NCBI RefSeq assembly: GCF_042646065.1
Contig: NZ_JBHRTA010000038.1
Coordinates: forward strand, 930,001-994,000
Length of the DNA stretch: 64,000 nucleotides
Direction: 5' to 3'
DNA from: Parapedobacter deserti
Lineage (GTDB): Bacteria; Bacteroidota; Bacteroidia; Sphingobacteriales; Sphingobacteriaceae
Shown here: one piece after another, positions 52,253 through 60,782 of the stretch
Position numbering within the stretch: position 1 is the stretch's first letter
Layout: every line of letters starts with the position of its first letter
Notes under the pieces: generated by a model
What the model saw: only the letters and a program-made list of their open reading frames with translations
Told to the model about the DNA's origin: nothing
Database searches by the model: none
Made by a program: the position numbers and the translations under genes

Positions 52253-53155
52253 GTGAGGTACGCAGCAATAGACATCGGATCGAATGCAGTACGGCTCTTG
52301 ATAGCCGATATTATTCAGAACAACGATATTGTATCATTCAATAAAAACACGCTCGTGAGGGTGCCGTTGCGCCTGGGAGACGATGCGTTCATCGACCACC
52401 GGATATCTGAGCCAAAGGCCGTGGATTTGGTGAAGACGATGGTCGCTTTCCGCAATCTGATGGACGTGTATAAGGTAAGCGAATACATGGCCTGTGCTAC
52501 ATCCGCCATGCGCGAAGCTAAGAATGGTCAGGCGTTGGTGGATGAAGTTAAGGCTAAAGGTATTGATTTGCAGATAATCGACGGACGGGAAGAGGCTAAA
52601 ATTGTTTACAATAGTCATATTGAGCAGCACCTGGGCAATAAAAAAACATATTTGTATATAGATGTGGGAGGGGGAAGCACCGAGCTCTCTTTATTTTCGG
52701 ATACGCAACTGGTCGCTTCCGCGTCATTCAACATCGGTACCATACGTATCTTGGACAACCAGGATAAAGAAGAGACTTGGGAGGAAATGAAGGCTTGGGT
52801 CAAACATCATACGCGCATGTTCAAGACCATCTATGGCATTGGTACGGGCGGCAATATCAACAAGCTGTCCAGGCTTGCCAGCAGCAAGGAGGATAAGCCT
52901 ATTTCTTACGTGAAACTGAAGTCAATGTATGAGTACCTCAATTCTTTTTCGCTGAAAGACCGCATCAATGTACTGGGACTGAACAACGACCGCGCAGATG
53001 TGATTATCCCGGCCTGTGAGATCTTTCTCACACTGATGAAATACGGCCACTTACGGCAAATTATTGTGCCCCGGGTAGGATTGGTAGACGGCATCATTCA
53101 AACGTTGATAGATAAACATATTTCTGCTCCGGTTGCTGAAAAAATTCTTGAATAA
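52253..53155 (+). CDS. ppx: Exopolyphosphatase / pppGpp phosphatase family (Ppx/GppA)
   Basis: A 300-residue ASKHA-fold phosphatase that removes terminal phosphates from polyphosphate or pppGpp. The phosphate-1 motif is IDIGSNAVRLLI, with a catalytic Glu region in DGREEAKIVYN and phosphate-2 in YIDVGGGSTELSLF. It consists of only the two core domains and is shorter than E. coli Ppx. It starts at a GTG (52253) six bases after the ppk1 stop. Synthesis and breakdown of polyphosphate are therefore encoded in one operon. Confidence 0.92.
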   Translation: MRYAAIDIGSNAVRLLIADIIQNNDIVSFNKNTLVRVPLRLGDDAFIDHRISEPKAVDLVKTMVAFRNLMDVYKVSEYMACATSAMREAKNGQALVDEVKAKGIDLQIIDGREEAKIVYNSHIEQHLGNKKTYLYIDVGGGSTELSLFSDTQLVASASFNIGTIRILDNQDKEETWEEMKAWVKHHTRMFKTIYGIGTGGNINKLSRLASSKEDKPISYVKLKSMYEYLNSFSLKDRINVLGLNNDRADVIIPACEIFLTLMKYGHLRQIIVPRVGLVDGIIQTLIDKHISAPVAEKILE

Positions 53156-53177
53156 AGAAAAATTTAGCTTACTTTTG
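53148..53177 (+). promoter_or_regulatory. tRNA-Leu promoter
   Basis: TTG (53148-53150), a 19-base spacer and TACTTTTG (53170-53177) match the consensus exactly and end 13 bases before the tRNA. The -33 element overlaps the last codons of ppx. Confidence 0.8.
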
Positions 53178-53190
53178 CGGCATCAACCCT

Positions 53191-53276
53191 GCGGAAGTGG
53201 CGAAATTGGTAGACGCACCATCTTGAGGGGGTGGCGCCCTACGGGCGTGGCAGTTCGAATCTGCTCTTCCGCACCA
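53191..53276 (+). tRNA. tRNA-Leu (anticodon GAG)
   Basis: The acceptor arm GCGGAAG pairs with CTTCCGC. The anticodon stem CCATC/GGTGG (with one T-G pair) carries loop TTGAGGG (anticodon GAG). A long variable arm, CGCCC-TAC-GGGCG, marks a class II tRNA, and the T arm contains AGTTCGAATCT. The 3' CCA is encoded (53274-53276), unlike in the other two tRNAs here. Confidence 0.96.
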
Positions 53277-53280
53277 ACCA

Positions 53281-53311
53281 AAAAGCCCCTGCTAAACAGG
53301 GGTATTTTTTT
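53281..53311 (+). terminator. Intrinsic terminator after tRNA-Leu
   Basis: CCCCTG (53286-53291) pairs with CAGGGG (53297-53302) around a 5-base loop and is followed by TA and T7. Confidence 0.8.
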
Positions 53312-53456
53312 GCATTAGCACACTAAGCTTGCTTGAAATGGGTCTATGCAAAAATACCAAAGCACGACGTGCTGGTTCAATGAACTGAGGTCGCGATCAT
53401 GTTAGCCGAATGCAAAACACTCGAAAACCGATCACACCTTGAAGGAAAAGAAGAAG

Positions 53457-54551
53457 ATGGTAAAGAATAATCTTTTGACGATGACGTGGCTAATAAGCTT
53501 GTTGATTCTTTCTGCTTGCAATAAGGACACGCTGCAGCGAACACCTGAACATCCGGCAGGAGCCGGTAACTGGAACGAATTTTCAGTATCGGAACCGGCT
53601 TTTATAGATCAGGCTGGGGTAGATATGAGAGGCTACTGGCCGGATGGTAAAATATCTGTCGTTGAGAATGACCTTTCGGGGAAATATACGTTATACTGGG
53701 GAGAAAGATACAGTTTCCGGACGGTAGCTGAAACACCCTTTCCCGAAGACCATATTTCACAGGTAAGACCAGGGAACCGGGTTTTTGGAATCGGATTTGG
53801 AGAAAAAGCAGGTTTTACAGACGGCGGAGCGTGGTTTATCGGTATTTATAAGCTAAAAGACGGTAGGCTTGCCGGATTTTTCCATGCCGAGAGTCATTGG
53901 GGCGGGTTACAGGCTTACAAAAGTATCGGGGTGGCATATTCATCTGACGATGGGTTGACATGGACCCGCGGTGAAAAGATATTAAACGTAGATTACCCAA
54001 AGCCAGCAAATCCGCGCTGGAGCGGTCTCGGTGATGGATGTGTCATATACGACGAGGAAAACGAACGATTTATTTGTTATTACTCCGCTTTTGTAGACAA
54101 TCAAGACTATAAAATATGTATGGCAATATCGGAGGACGCTTCGGGAGCACCCGGTACCTGGAAAAAATGGGATGGCCAACGTTTCTCGGTCGAAGGGTAT
54201 AATCCCAGCAACAATTTAGGCGGCAGGGATTACGGCATCGCTGGCCTGAAGGTTCGCTCGGGCGCCAATCCGTCGGTGATGTGGAACGAATACCTCAAGC
54301 GGTGGGTCATGGTGTACGCCGGATGGAACGAAGTGCTCTACATGTCTGCTAGCGATGACGGAATCGCCTGGGAAAGACCGATAGCGATCACAGATGTCGT
54401 GAATGAAACCGCTCGCTATCCCAACCTCATCAGCGAAAACGGCGATTTAAAAGGTGGGAGCGTCGTAAAATTGTATTATGGCCGTAACCAAAATTCGGCG
54501 GGCGTAAGGCAATTTGCCTTACGGACAATTACCTACGATGAACAACCTTAG
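53457..54551 (+). CDS. Lipoprotein with glycosidase/BNR-like beta-propeller fold
   Basis: A 364-residue lipoprotein with lipobox LILSACN (about Cys20). The body has repeated strand blocks typical of five-bladed glycoside hydrolase or BNR propellers: SSDDGLTWTRGEK, GLGDGCVIYDEENERFICYY, AISEDASGAPGTWKKW and SASDDGIAWERPIA. I cannot assign a GH family or substrate. A surface polysaccharide-related role is inferred from the fold and lipidation. The ATG at 53457 is chosen; a TTG 18 bases upstream would add only KEKKK-type residues. A purine-rich AAGGAAAAGAAGAAG precedes it. No SusCD pair is adjacent. Confidence 0.65.
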   Translation: MVKNNLLTMTWLISLLILSACNKDTLQRTPEHPAGAGNWNEFSVSEPAFIDQAGVDMRGYWPDGKISVVENDLSGKYTLYWGERYSFRTVAETPFPEDHISQVRPGNRVFGIGFGEKAGFTDGGAWFIGIYKLKDGRLAGFFHAESHWGGLQAYKSIGVAYSSDDGLTWTRGEKILNVDYPKPANPRWSGLGDGCVIYDEENERFICYYSAFVDNQDYKICMAISEDASGAPGTWKKWDGQRFSVEGYNPSNNLGGRDYGIAGLKVRSGANPSVMWNEYLKRWVMVYAGWNEVLYMSASDDGIAWERPIAITDVVNETARYPNLISENGDLKGGSVVKLYYGRNQNSAGVRQFALRTITYDEQP

Positions 54552-54605
54552 CTTCGTACCGCTATCTGTAAGCTCACGCTGAAACTAAACGCGCGGCGAA
54601 CACAG

Positions 54606-55364
54606 CTAAGTTGTGTCTTTTGGAGCCTTAATTTTGGAGCGTTGTTCTGGCGTAAGGTCTTTGAATTCCGCGTAGGTGTCCATAATGTAAAGTCGCAGAT
54701 CAGCTTCGTCTGCCGTAGAAAGGAACTTAGTTGAAGGACGATACTTAGTCATGTATAGATCCAGCTCTTCCCCCTTCAATGGGGTGAGGGCCATGATGGC
54801 TTCTGGCGTAAAGCGGGCATCGACCTTTCGACGGTCCTGCTCGGCTAGCAAAAGCTTATAGCGCCGACGTGCTTGCTTGCCTTCCTTGCCGAACCACCGG
54901 GATGGCGAAATGCGGACACCGCCTCGGCGCTGGGAAGCTTCGGAAAACTGGCCTTCTTCCTCGGCACGTTTTATTTCCGTTTGCAAGCGGCTGTCTGTCA
55001 TTGCTTGTATTTGTACCTCGTCAATCAGGATGCTGCTGCCATCTGGTGTCATGTATATCCGTTTGATGTCAAACTCAATGACCACTAATGTGTCGGTACG
55101 GTATCCTGGATATTCAAATCGCAGCCGCTCGTTTTTCTGCACAGCAATACTAAAACTTCCGTCCGCTGAGCTTTCGGCTGCTGCACCGGTATTTAAGTTC
55201 TTTATTTCGACATATTGCAGGGGCTCGCCGCTGTCCAGCTCGAGTATATAGCCGCGTAAAACCGAATTTTGCTGCGCAACAGCGACCGGAGTGCTAAGGG
55301 TGCCGATAAGTAATAGAACATACAGGGTCTTAACTAACATTTGTTTCATCATATCGAGTAGCAT
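54606..55364 (-). CDS. Exported protein with carboxypeptidase-like regulatory (CarboxypepD_reg) domain
   Basis: A 252-residue exported protein. The signal peptide ends PVAVAQQ. Residues of about 35-110 form a carboxypeptidase-regulatory-like beta-sandwich (VLRGYILELDSGEPLQYVEIKNLNTGA, then GYRTDTLVV), as found on TonB receptors but here free-standing. The C-terminal half is charged and helical (residues 130-250) with no known signature. ATGs at 55364 and 55349 are both possible starts. It lies upstream of nothing on its strand and downstream of the M1 peptidase gene, so co-expression with that gene is possible. Confidence 0.7.
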   Translation of the reverse strand: MLLDMMKQMLVKTLYVLLLIGTLSTPVAVAQQNSVLRGYILELDSGEPLQYVEIKNLNTGAAAESSADGSFSIAVQKNERLRFEYPGYRTDTLVVIEFDIKRIYMTPDGSSILIDEVQIQAMTDSRLQTEIKRAEEEGQFSEASQRRGGVRISPSRWFGKEGKQARRRYKLLLAEQDRRKVDARFTPEAIMALTPLKGEELDLYMTKYRPSTKFLSTADEADLRLYIMDTYAEFKDLTPEQRSKIKAPKDTT

Positions 55365-55424
55365 GGGCTGTTATTATAGACACTGTATGTTCTTGTTTGT
55401 TTAATGTTTCGGTAATTAATGCCG

Positions 55425-57401
55425 TTATTGTGCAGGCGCCTCCCAGCGGTTGTTGTCCGGGTTGTGGTCGGGATATACCTTATCGGGGTCAAGTTGTACC
55501 GCTATCACCTGCTCGGTGGTCGGATATCTGAATGTCCACGAGGTATTCCGTTCCCAGATTTCAACAGGCAGTTTGACACGGTGGATTTCGCCGCCTTTTG
55601 TCGTGATGTCTACCACTACAGGCATGGGCAGCTTTTCGAGGTTGTCAATGGTGATCAATACACCGTTTGCAGGATCATTATCCTGATAGGTTACATTGCG
55701 TATTGCCTGATCAAGCCGCCAGTTGTATTTAAACCAGCCGCGCCAGAACCAGCTGAGATTCTCGCCAGCGACATTTTCGATGGTGCGGAAGAAATCATCC
55801 GGCGTCGGGTGCTTGTATGCCCAGCGGTACAGATAAGCTTTGAATGCCCGATCGAAGCGCTCGGGGCCGAGGATTTCGTCGCGGAGCAGGCGGAGCCCAA
55901 AACCAGGCTTTAAGTAAGCGAGCATCCCTATATTGCGTTCCTGCATGTTTTGCGGAGCGCTCATAACAGGTTCAAGGTCCGGTCGAGTCAAAGCCTGTGC
56001 CAACCGATTGGCGTCGCCCATCGGCCGGTAGTATTCCCCGTTGTTGAAGGATTCAGTAGACAAGTCATTCATGAACGTATTAAACCCTTCATCCATCCAC
56101 GCATGCAGGCGCTCATTGCTCCCTACGATCATTGGAAACCAGATGTGACCGAATTCATGGTCAGTCACACCCCACAGTCCTGCCGCTTTGGATTTGTAGC
56201 TGCAGAAAACAATGGCTGGATATTCCATTCCGCCAATATCCGCTGCGACATTGATGGCCACGGGGTAAGGATACTCCATCAACAGCTGCGAATAAAATTC
56301 GACGGATGCCTTCGTGTATTCGGTTGAGCGCTCCCAAGCGTTCCCACCATTGCTTTCCACTGGATAGGCCGACAGTGCTAATGCGGTTTTACCGCTTTCA
56401 AGGTTTATTTTCGCACCATCAATAATGAAAGCTGGCGAGGACGCCCAGGCAACGTCGTGAGCATTCTCAAGCCTGAATCTCCACGTCAGTTCCTTTCCTT
56501 TCGGACGGGATTCCGGCTGGATTACTTCTTCAGCTGAACGGATCATGACGGTTTTGTCGCTTTTCTTTGCGTGGTCTAGCCGTTTTACCTGTTCGGGGGT
56601 ATATACCTCATTCGGGTTAAGCAGTTCCCCACCCATAACTACGATGTGATTGGCTGGCGCGGTAATTTCCACGTCATAGTCGCCGAACTCCAAATAGAAT
56701 TCGCCTGGTCCGGTATAGGGCTGCACATTCCAGCCGAGGATATCGTCATATACGGCCACCCGTGGAAACCACTGGGCGATAGCGAATATTTTGCCGTTTT
56801 GGGTCTCCAGTACCCCCGTGCGGTCGGCACCATGCGTGGGCACGATGTATGAATAGTCAATGGTAATAGACGTTTTGCCGCCGTTCGGCTTCAGCGGTTC
56901 GGGCAGAAACACTTGCATACGGGTATCAGTAATCAAGTGTTCTGCAGCTGCGCCAGAGCCAATCTTCACGGATTTGATATCATAGCCACCGTCAAAATCA
57001 GATAAGGCATTACCGTAACGGCTCCGGGTGAGCGGTACGATTTTTCGGCCACGGCCCTCCTTTGAAAACATGTTTTGGTCCAACTGCAACCAGATGAAGT
57101 CAAGCAAATCAGGGCTGTTGTTGGTGTATTCCATAATAACCGTAGCGGTAATCTCGTTGGTCTGGTCATTCAGGCGGGCGCTGATTTTATAATCCACGGC
57201 ATTCTGCCAGTATTTAGGTCCGGGCATACCGCTTGCAGAACGGTATTCATTACCGTTGTTGCTGTAGAAGAATGGGCTGAACGCTTCTTTATAGTCGTAC
57301 TTACTCGCTACGGTTTGTGCCGTCGTAAGCGTTGGGAAAATGCCGACCAGCGACATGGTGCCGATGCTGATAATGCTTAGTATGATTAGTGATTTTTTCA
57401 T
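55425..57401 (-). CDS. M1-family zinc aminopeptidase-like metallopeptidase
   Basis: A 658-residue exported peptidase with a signal peptide (residues 1-29, ending TTAQT). The M1 N-terminal beta-saddle (about 60-290) is followed by the catalytic domain. It has GGMEYP at 390-395, equivalent to the GxMEN exopeptidase motif, the zinc site HEFGH at 415-419 and the distal ligand Glu438 in WMDEGF. It is a periplasmic or surface enzyme that trims N-terminal residues from peptides. The C-terminal helical repeat domain of large M1 enzymes is reduced. It is followed by the CarboxypepD_reg protein gene 60 bases downstream. Confidence 0.9.
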   Translation of the reverse strand: MKKSLIILSIISIGTMSLVGIFPTLTTAQTVASKYDYKEAFSPFFYSNNGNEYRSASGMPGPKYWQNAVDYKISARLNDQTNEITATVIMEYTNNSPDLLDFIWLQLDQNMFSKEGRGRKIVPLTRSRYGNALSDFDGGYDIKSVKIGSGAAAEHLITDTRMQVFLPEPLKPNGGKTSITIDYSYIVPTHGADRTGVLETQNGKIFAIAQWFPRVAVYDDILGWNVQPYTGPGEFYLEFGDYDVEITAPANHIVVMGGELLNPNEVYTPEQVKRLDHAKKSDKTVMIRSAEEVIQPESRPKGKELTWRFRLENAHDVAWASSPAFIIDGAKINLESGKTALALSAYPVESNGGNAWERSTEYTKASVEFYSQLLMEYPYPVAINVAADIGGMEYPAIVFCSYKSKAAGLWGVTDHEFGHIWFPMIVGSNERLHAWMDEGFNTFMNDLSTESFNNGEYYRPMGDANRLAQALTRPDLEPVMSAPQNMQERNIGMLAYLKPGFGLRLLRDEILGPERFDRAFKAYLYRWAYKHPTPDDFFRTIENVAGENLSWFWRGWFKYNWRLDQAIRNVTYQDNDPANGVLITIDNLEKLPMPVVVDITTKGGEIHRVKLPVEIWERNTSWTFRYPTTEQVIAVQLDPDKVYPDHNPDNNRWEAPAQ

Positions 57402-57423
57402 CTGTGATTATTAGTTGGTTTGC

Positions 57424-57768
57424 CTATTTAAATTTTATTGCATATTCGTCGGGATTGAATCCCAAAATAAGGCCTTTAGGGCTCTCTATCACGGGGCGTC
57501 TGATGACACTCGTCTTGGCTTGCATTAACGTAAAAGCAGATTGCGCATCTACTGCGGCACTTTGCTCTGCAGGCGAGAGCTGCCGCCAGGTCGTACCCTT
57601 TTTATTTACCAGCGGCTCCCATCCGATTTCTTTTGCCCACATTTTCAGCTTTTCTTCAGAAACGCCTTCCTTCTTGAAATCATGAAACGTATAAGGAATA
57701 TTGTTCTCTTCTAACCAAGTAAGTGCTTTTTTAACCGTATTGCAATTTTTGATCCCGTAAATGTGCAT
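57424..57768 (-). CDS. ArsC/Spx-family thioredoxin-fold protein (YffB-like)
   Basis: A 114-residue protein of the arsenate reductase ArsC/YffB group. It begins IYGIKNCNTVKKAL, with the family cysteine in the first loop (Cys9), and continues YTFHDFKKEGV and IRRPVIESPKGLILGF, the conserved IKRP/VL segment. A single Cys in the active loop argues for a glutaredoxin-linked or regulatory thioredoxin fold rather than a CxxC enzyme. No arsenic-resistance genes are nearby, so arsenate reduction is doubtful. A TATGTTTG -7 element lies about 17 bases upstream. Confidence 0.85.
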   Translation of the reverse strand: MHIYGIKNCNTVKKALTWLEENNIPYTFHDFKKEGVSEEKLKMWAKEIGWEPLVNKKGTTWRQLSPAEQSAAVDAQSAFTLMQAKTSVIRRPVIESPKGLILGFNPDEYAIKFK

Positions 57769-57784
57769 AAAAGATGTTTTGAAG

Positions 57785-57792
57785 CAAACATA
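57785..57792 (-). promoter_or_regulatory. -7 element of the ArsC-like gene
   Basis: TATGTTTG on the minus strand fits TAnnTTTG and lies 17 bases before the ATG at 57768. A properly spaced -33 is not evident. Confidence 0.45.
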
Positions 57793-58007
57793 CTACAAAT
57801 ACAGAACAAGTGAATAACGATTCTGCTAATTTCCGTTAAAAACAGTGGCCGGCATCGAGTTAAGTTTGTTGGTAGTTCCTGTCGGTTTTGCTGTCTTTGG
57901 CTGAGAACGAAAGCATGTAACCGGATGGTGAATGGTAAGGTTGTGAAGGTAGCGAAAGCGATGAAGTCGAGTAGATAGTTTCGTGCGAAATCCTTACCTT
58001 CGTACCG

Positions 58008-59837
58008 ATGGATAATTTTATCGTTTCGGCTCGTAAATACCGTCCCGCCACCTTCGATACGGTGGTAGGCCAGCAGCATATCACGGTCACCCTTAAAAAT
58101 GCCATTAAAAACAAGCAGCTTGCTCAGGCATTCTTGTTCTGCGGCCCGCGGGGTGTTGGCAAAACAACCTGTGCCCGTATCTTGGCTAAGACCATCAACT
58201 GCGAGCAGCTTCGGGACGATGTAGAGGCCTGTGGTCAGTGCGATAGCTGCAAGTCCTTCCAGCACGGCAATTCCTTCAGCATACATGAGTTAGATGCCGC
58301 TTCCAACAACTCGGTAGATGATATCCGTAGTCTGATAGACCAGGTCCGTATACCGCCGCAGACCGGAAAATATAAGATTTATATTATTGATGAGGTGCAC
58401 ATGCTATCGCAGCAGGCATTCAATGCCTTTCTAAAGACGCTTGAAGAGCCACCTGCTTACGCGATATTTATCCTCGCCACCACGGAAAAGCACAAAATCC
58501 TGCCAACCATCCTTTCCCGATGCCAGATTTTTGATTTTAATAGGATAAAGGTTGGGGACATGGCCAGCCACCTGGCCGCTATCGCAACAAAGGAAGGGGT
58601 ATCGCATGACCCGGACGGGTTGCACATTATTGCCCAGAAGGCGGATGGCGGCCTGCGCGATGCACTTTCAATGTTCGACCAGATCGTAAGCTTCTCTAAT
58701 AAGGCAGTGACATACCAGGCCGTCATAGACAATCTCCATATTCTGGATTTTGAATATTATTTCGGGCTTACGGATGCCATTATAAAAGAAGACTCTCCAT
58801 CGGCGTTACTTCTTCTTGACGAAATCCTTTCCCGTGGATTTGACGGAAGCCATTTCATCAGCGGGCTGGCATCGCATTTCCGCGATTTGCTGGTGGCAAA
58901 GGAGCCTGCGACGCTGAAATTGCTGGACACTAGCGATACCATCAGGCAGCGGTATATGCAGCAATCCCAGCAGGCATCGCCGGGGTTATTGCTTTCTGCA
59001 CTCAATATTGCAAATCAATGCGAAATCAATTACCGCACGAGCAAGAACCAGCGCCTGCAGGTAGAGCTGGCCTTGTTGAAGATGTGCCATATCGGGTCAG
59101 CCATCCAGTTGGCGAAAAACGGCGCGGTGCAACTCGTTAACGGGGAGGCTGAAAAAAAAAAGCTTAATGAGTCGGTAACGGCGGTCGCTGCATCCGACAG
59201 GCCGGATGAACCGGCCGATGATTCGGCGGCGGGTGCGAGGCCTGTCGCAGCCACAGCTAGTCATGTCGCTCCCGCCGAACCGGGACCACGGGTTGCAGAC
59301 CGTCAACCATCCGCCGCCGTTTGTGATCCCGCTCCGGCTACCACCATGAAAAGCCGCTCGTGGGGCAGCGTAAAGCTGAGTAATGCTATTCCCGATTTAA
59401 CCAAAATCTTCGATGACAAGGAAGCTGAAACAGGTGTCGACGAACCCGAACTGCTGAGTGGCGACGAACGCGAACATTTCACCCATGAAGACTTACTGAA
59501 GCAATGGCACGCTTACGCCGATAGGCTGAAAGCGGAAAACAAGATTAACCTGTTCACTTTGATGACAGCAAACCCGCCGCAACTCTTGGCTGATTTCCAG
59601 ATCGGGGTAGTGGTAGAAAATTCTATCCAACAGGATTTGCTGAACAGTTCGAAAATCGATATCCTGAATGATCTCCGGATGAAGCTCCGGAATTTCGCCA
59701 TAGACCTTCAGCCGGTACAGGTGGCACATGAGACCGTGCGCAAGCCGTATACTGCACAGGAGAAATACCAAGCGATGGCCTCTAAAAATCCAGCGCTTGA
59801 TACGTTGCGAAGAGCGTTTGATTTGGGATTGGAGTAA
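58008..59837 (+). CDS. dnaX: DNA polymerase III subunit gamma/tau
   Basis: A 609-residue clamp-loader ATPase. The Walker A motif is GPRGVGKTTCARIL at about residue 45. A four-Cys zinc module (CEQLRDDVEACGQCDSC) and the DEAH-like DEVHMLSQQAFNAFLKTLEEPP follow, then the sensor 1 region LATTEKHKILPTILSRCQ. Domain III ends near residue 375. A run of ten A residues at 59152-59161 (codons 382-385) follows it. Slippage there meets a TAA two codons later, giving a gamma-like product of about 386 residues. The tau-specific C-terminal part (390-609) has a Pro/Ala-rich linker and then a domain for the polymerase and helicase. Confidence 0.96.
   Translation: MDNFIVSARKYRPATFDTVVGQQHITVTLKNAIKNKQLAQAFLFCGPRGVGKTTCARILAKTINCEQLRDDVEACGQCDSCKSFQHGNSFSIHELDAASNNSVDDIRSLIDQVRIPPQTGKYKIYIIDEVHMLSQQAFNAFLKTLEEPPAYAIFILATTEKHKILPTILSRCQIFDFNRIKVGDMASHLAAIATKEGVSHDPDGLHIIAQKADGGLRDALSMFDQIVSFSNKAVTYQAVIDNLHILDFEYYFGLTDAIIKEDSPSALLLLDEILSRGFDGSHFISGLASHFRDLLVAKEPATLKLLDTSDTIRQRYMQQSQQASPGLLLSALNIANQCEINYRTSKNQRLQVELALLKMCHIGSAIQLAKNGAVQLVNGEAEKKKLNESVTAVAASDRPDEPADDSAAGARPVAATASHVAPAEPGPRVADRQPSAAVCDPAPATTMKSRSWGSVKLSNAIPDLTKIFDDKEAETGVDEPELLSGDEREHFTHEDLLKQWHAYADRLKAENKINLFTLMTANPPQLLADFQIGVVVENSIQQDLLNSSKIDILNDLRMKLRNFAIDLQPVQVAHETVRKPYTAQEKYQAMASKNPALDTLRRAFDLGLE
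59152..59167 (+). promoter_or_regulatory. Putative slippage site producing a short (gamma-like) DnaX
   Basis: Ten consecutive A residues (59152-59161) are followed by GCT-TAA in the -1 frame, with the TAA at 59165-59167. A perfect GGCCGG/CCGGCC hairpin lies at 59200-59216, probably too far away for a classical frameshift stimulator. Transcriptional slippage at the A run would be sufficient. Confidence 0.6.
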
Positions 59838-59852
59838 ACCACAATAACGGCG

Positions 59853-60596
59853 TTATGCCCGTTTGAGCTGCTGCTCCCCTAATAGCCACGCGGCTTTTCG
59901 CGGTGGTTCCAATTTGACGCTTGGCGACTCTTCAGCATGTTTGCGGATGTGCGCCACCACGTCTTCCACGGAGTCTGTAAAAAGAAGGAGGTCCATGTCT
60001 TCCGGACTGATGGTCTCTTCGTCCATCATCCGCTGCACATGCGCGATGATTTCCTGGTGAAAGCCAACTCCCATCACCACAATGGGGAACCGCTGAATCT
60101 TGCCGGTTTGAATGAGCGTCAGTGTTTCAAAAAATTCATCCAACGTGCCGAAGCCGCCGGGCAGCACGATAAACGCAAACGAATATTTCCGCAAAAGTTC
60201 TTTGCGGACAAAAAAATATTCCATAGTTACAAACCGGTCAAGGTAAGGATTATGTTTTTGCTCGTGGGGCAGTAAAATGTTACATCCTACAGACAGCGCG
60301 CCTGCCTCTTTTGCTCCCCGGTTGGCGGCTTCCATAATGCCCGGCCCGCCCCCGGTCATAATGGCGAAACCTAACCTGCCGATTTCCGCAGACACACTAC
60401 GGGCCAGTTCATAGTAAGGATGATCCGCTTTAAAACGGGCCGATCCGAAAACTGTGACGCACGGGCCGATAAAATGCAACCCCCTAAATCCTTTAAGAAA
60501 CTGCATCACAACACCACCTACATATTTCAATTCTTTCCATCGGGCGCGGGCGCCTTCCAAAAATTTTTTTTCTTCTTTTACAAACGCGTTGCTCAT
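59853..60596 (-). CDS. LOG-family protein (TIGR00730-type)
   Basis: A 247-residue Rossmann-fold protein of the lysine-decarboxylase-like/LOG family. The signature motifs are VFGSARF, MTGGGPGIMEAANRGA, the catalytic/binding PGGFGTLDEFFE, and IVVMGVGFH. Family members hydrolyse cytokinin ribotides or other nucleotide 5'-monophosphates; the bacterial substrate here is unknown. An N-terminal extension of about 40 residues precedes the core, as in the larger TIGR00730 group. It converges with dnaX, with only 15 bases between the stops. Confidence 0.88.
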   Translation of the reverse strand: MSNAFVKEEKKFLEGARARWKELKYVGGVVMQFLKGFRGLHFIGPCVTVFGSARFKADHPYYELARSVSAEIGRLGFAIMTGGGPGIMEAANRGAKEAGALSVGCNILLPHEQKHNPYLDRFVTMEYFFVRKELLRKYSFAFIVLPGGFGTLDEFFETLTLIQTGKIQRFPIVVMGVGFHQEIIAHVQRMMDEETISPEDMDLLLFTDSVEDVVAHIRKHAEESPSVKLEPPRKAAWLLGEQQLKRA

Positions 60597-60782
60597 GGTG
60601 TTGATGTATGTTGATAAATTGCCAATTAAGTTGTGTCGCTTATATTTTGCTGCTTTTCAAAGGGAACGCAATCCAGCGTATCCAATAGCGCCTTACCAGC
60701 AGCGGCTAGTGAAGCAGCTGATATCTACTTACAATGCCGCTTGCCTTTTCTGGCAACTAATATGCGAATTTTTTGTGAAACG

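Noticed and set aside
54503..54523. Palindrome CGTAAGGC-AATTT-GCCTTACG
   Set aside because: It lies inside the 3' end of a coding sequence, has no T run and encodes ordinary residues, so a terminator or operator call is not supported.
57995..58002. TACCTTCG as a dnaX promoter element
   Set aside because: One mismatch and no -33 element. It is only a few bases from the ATG, so it is too weak to list.
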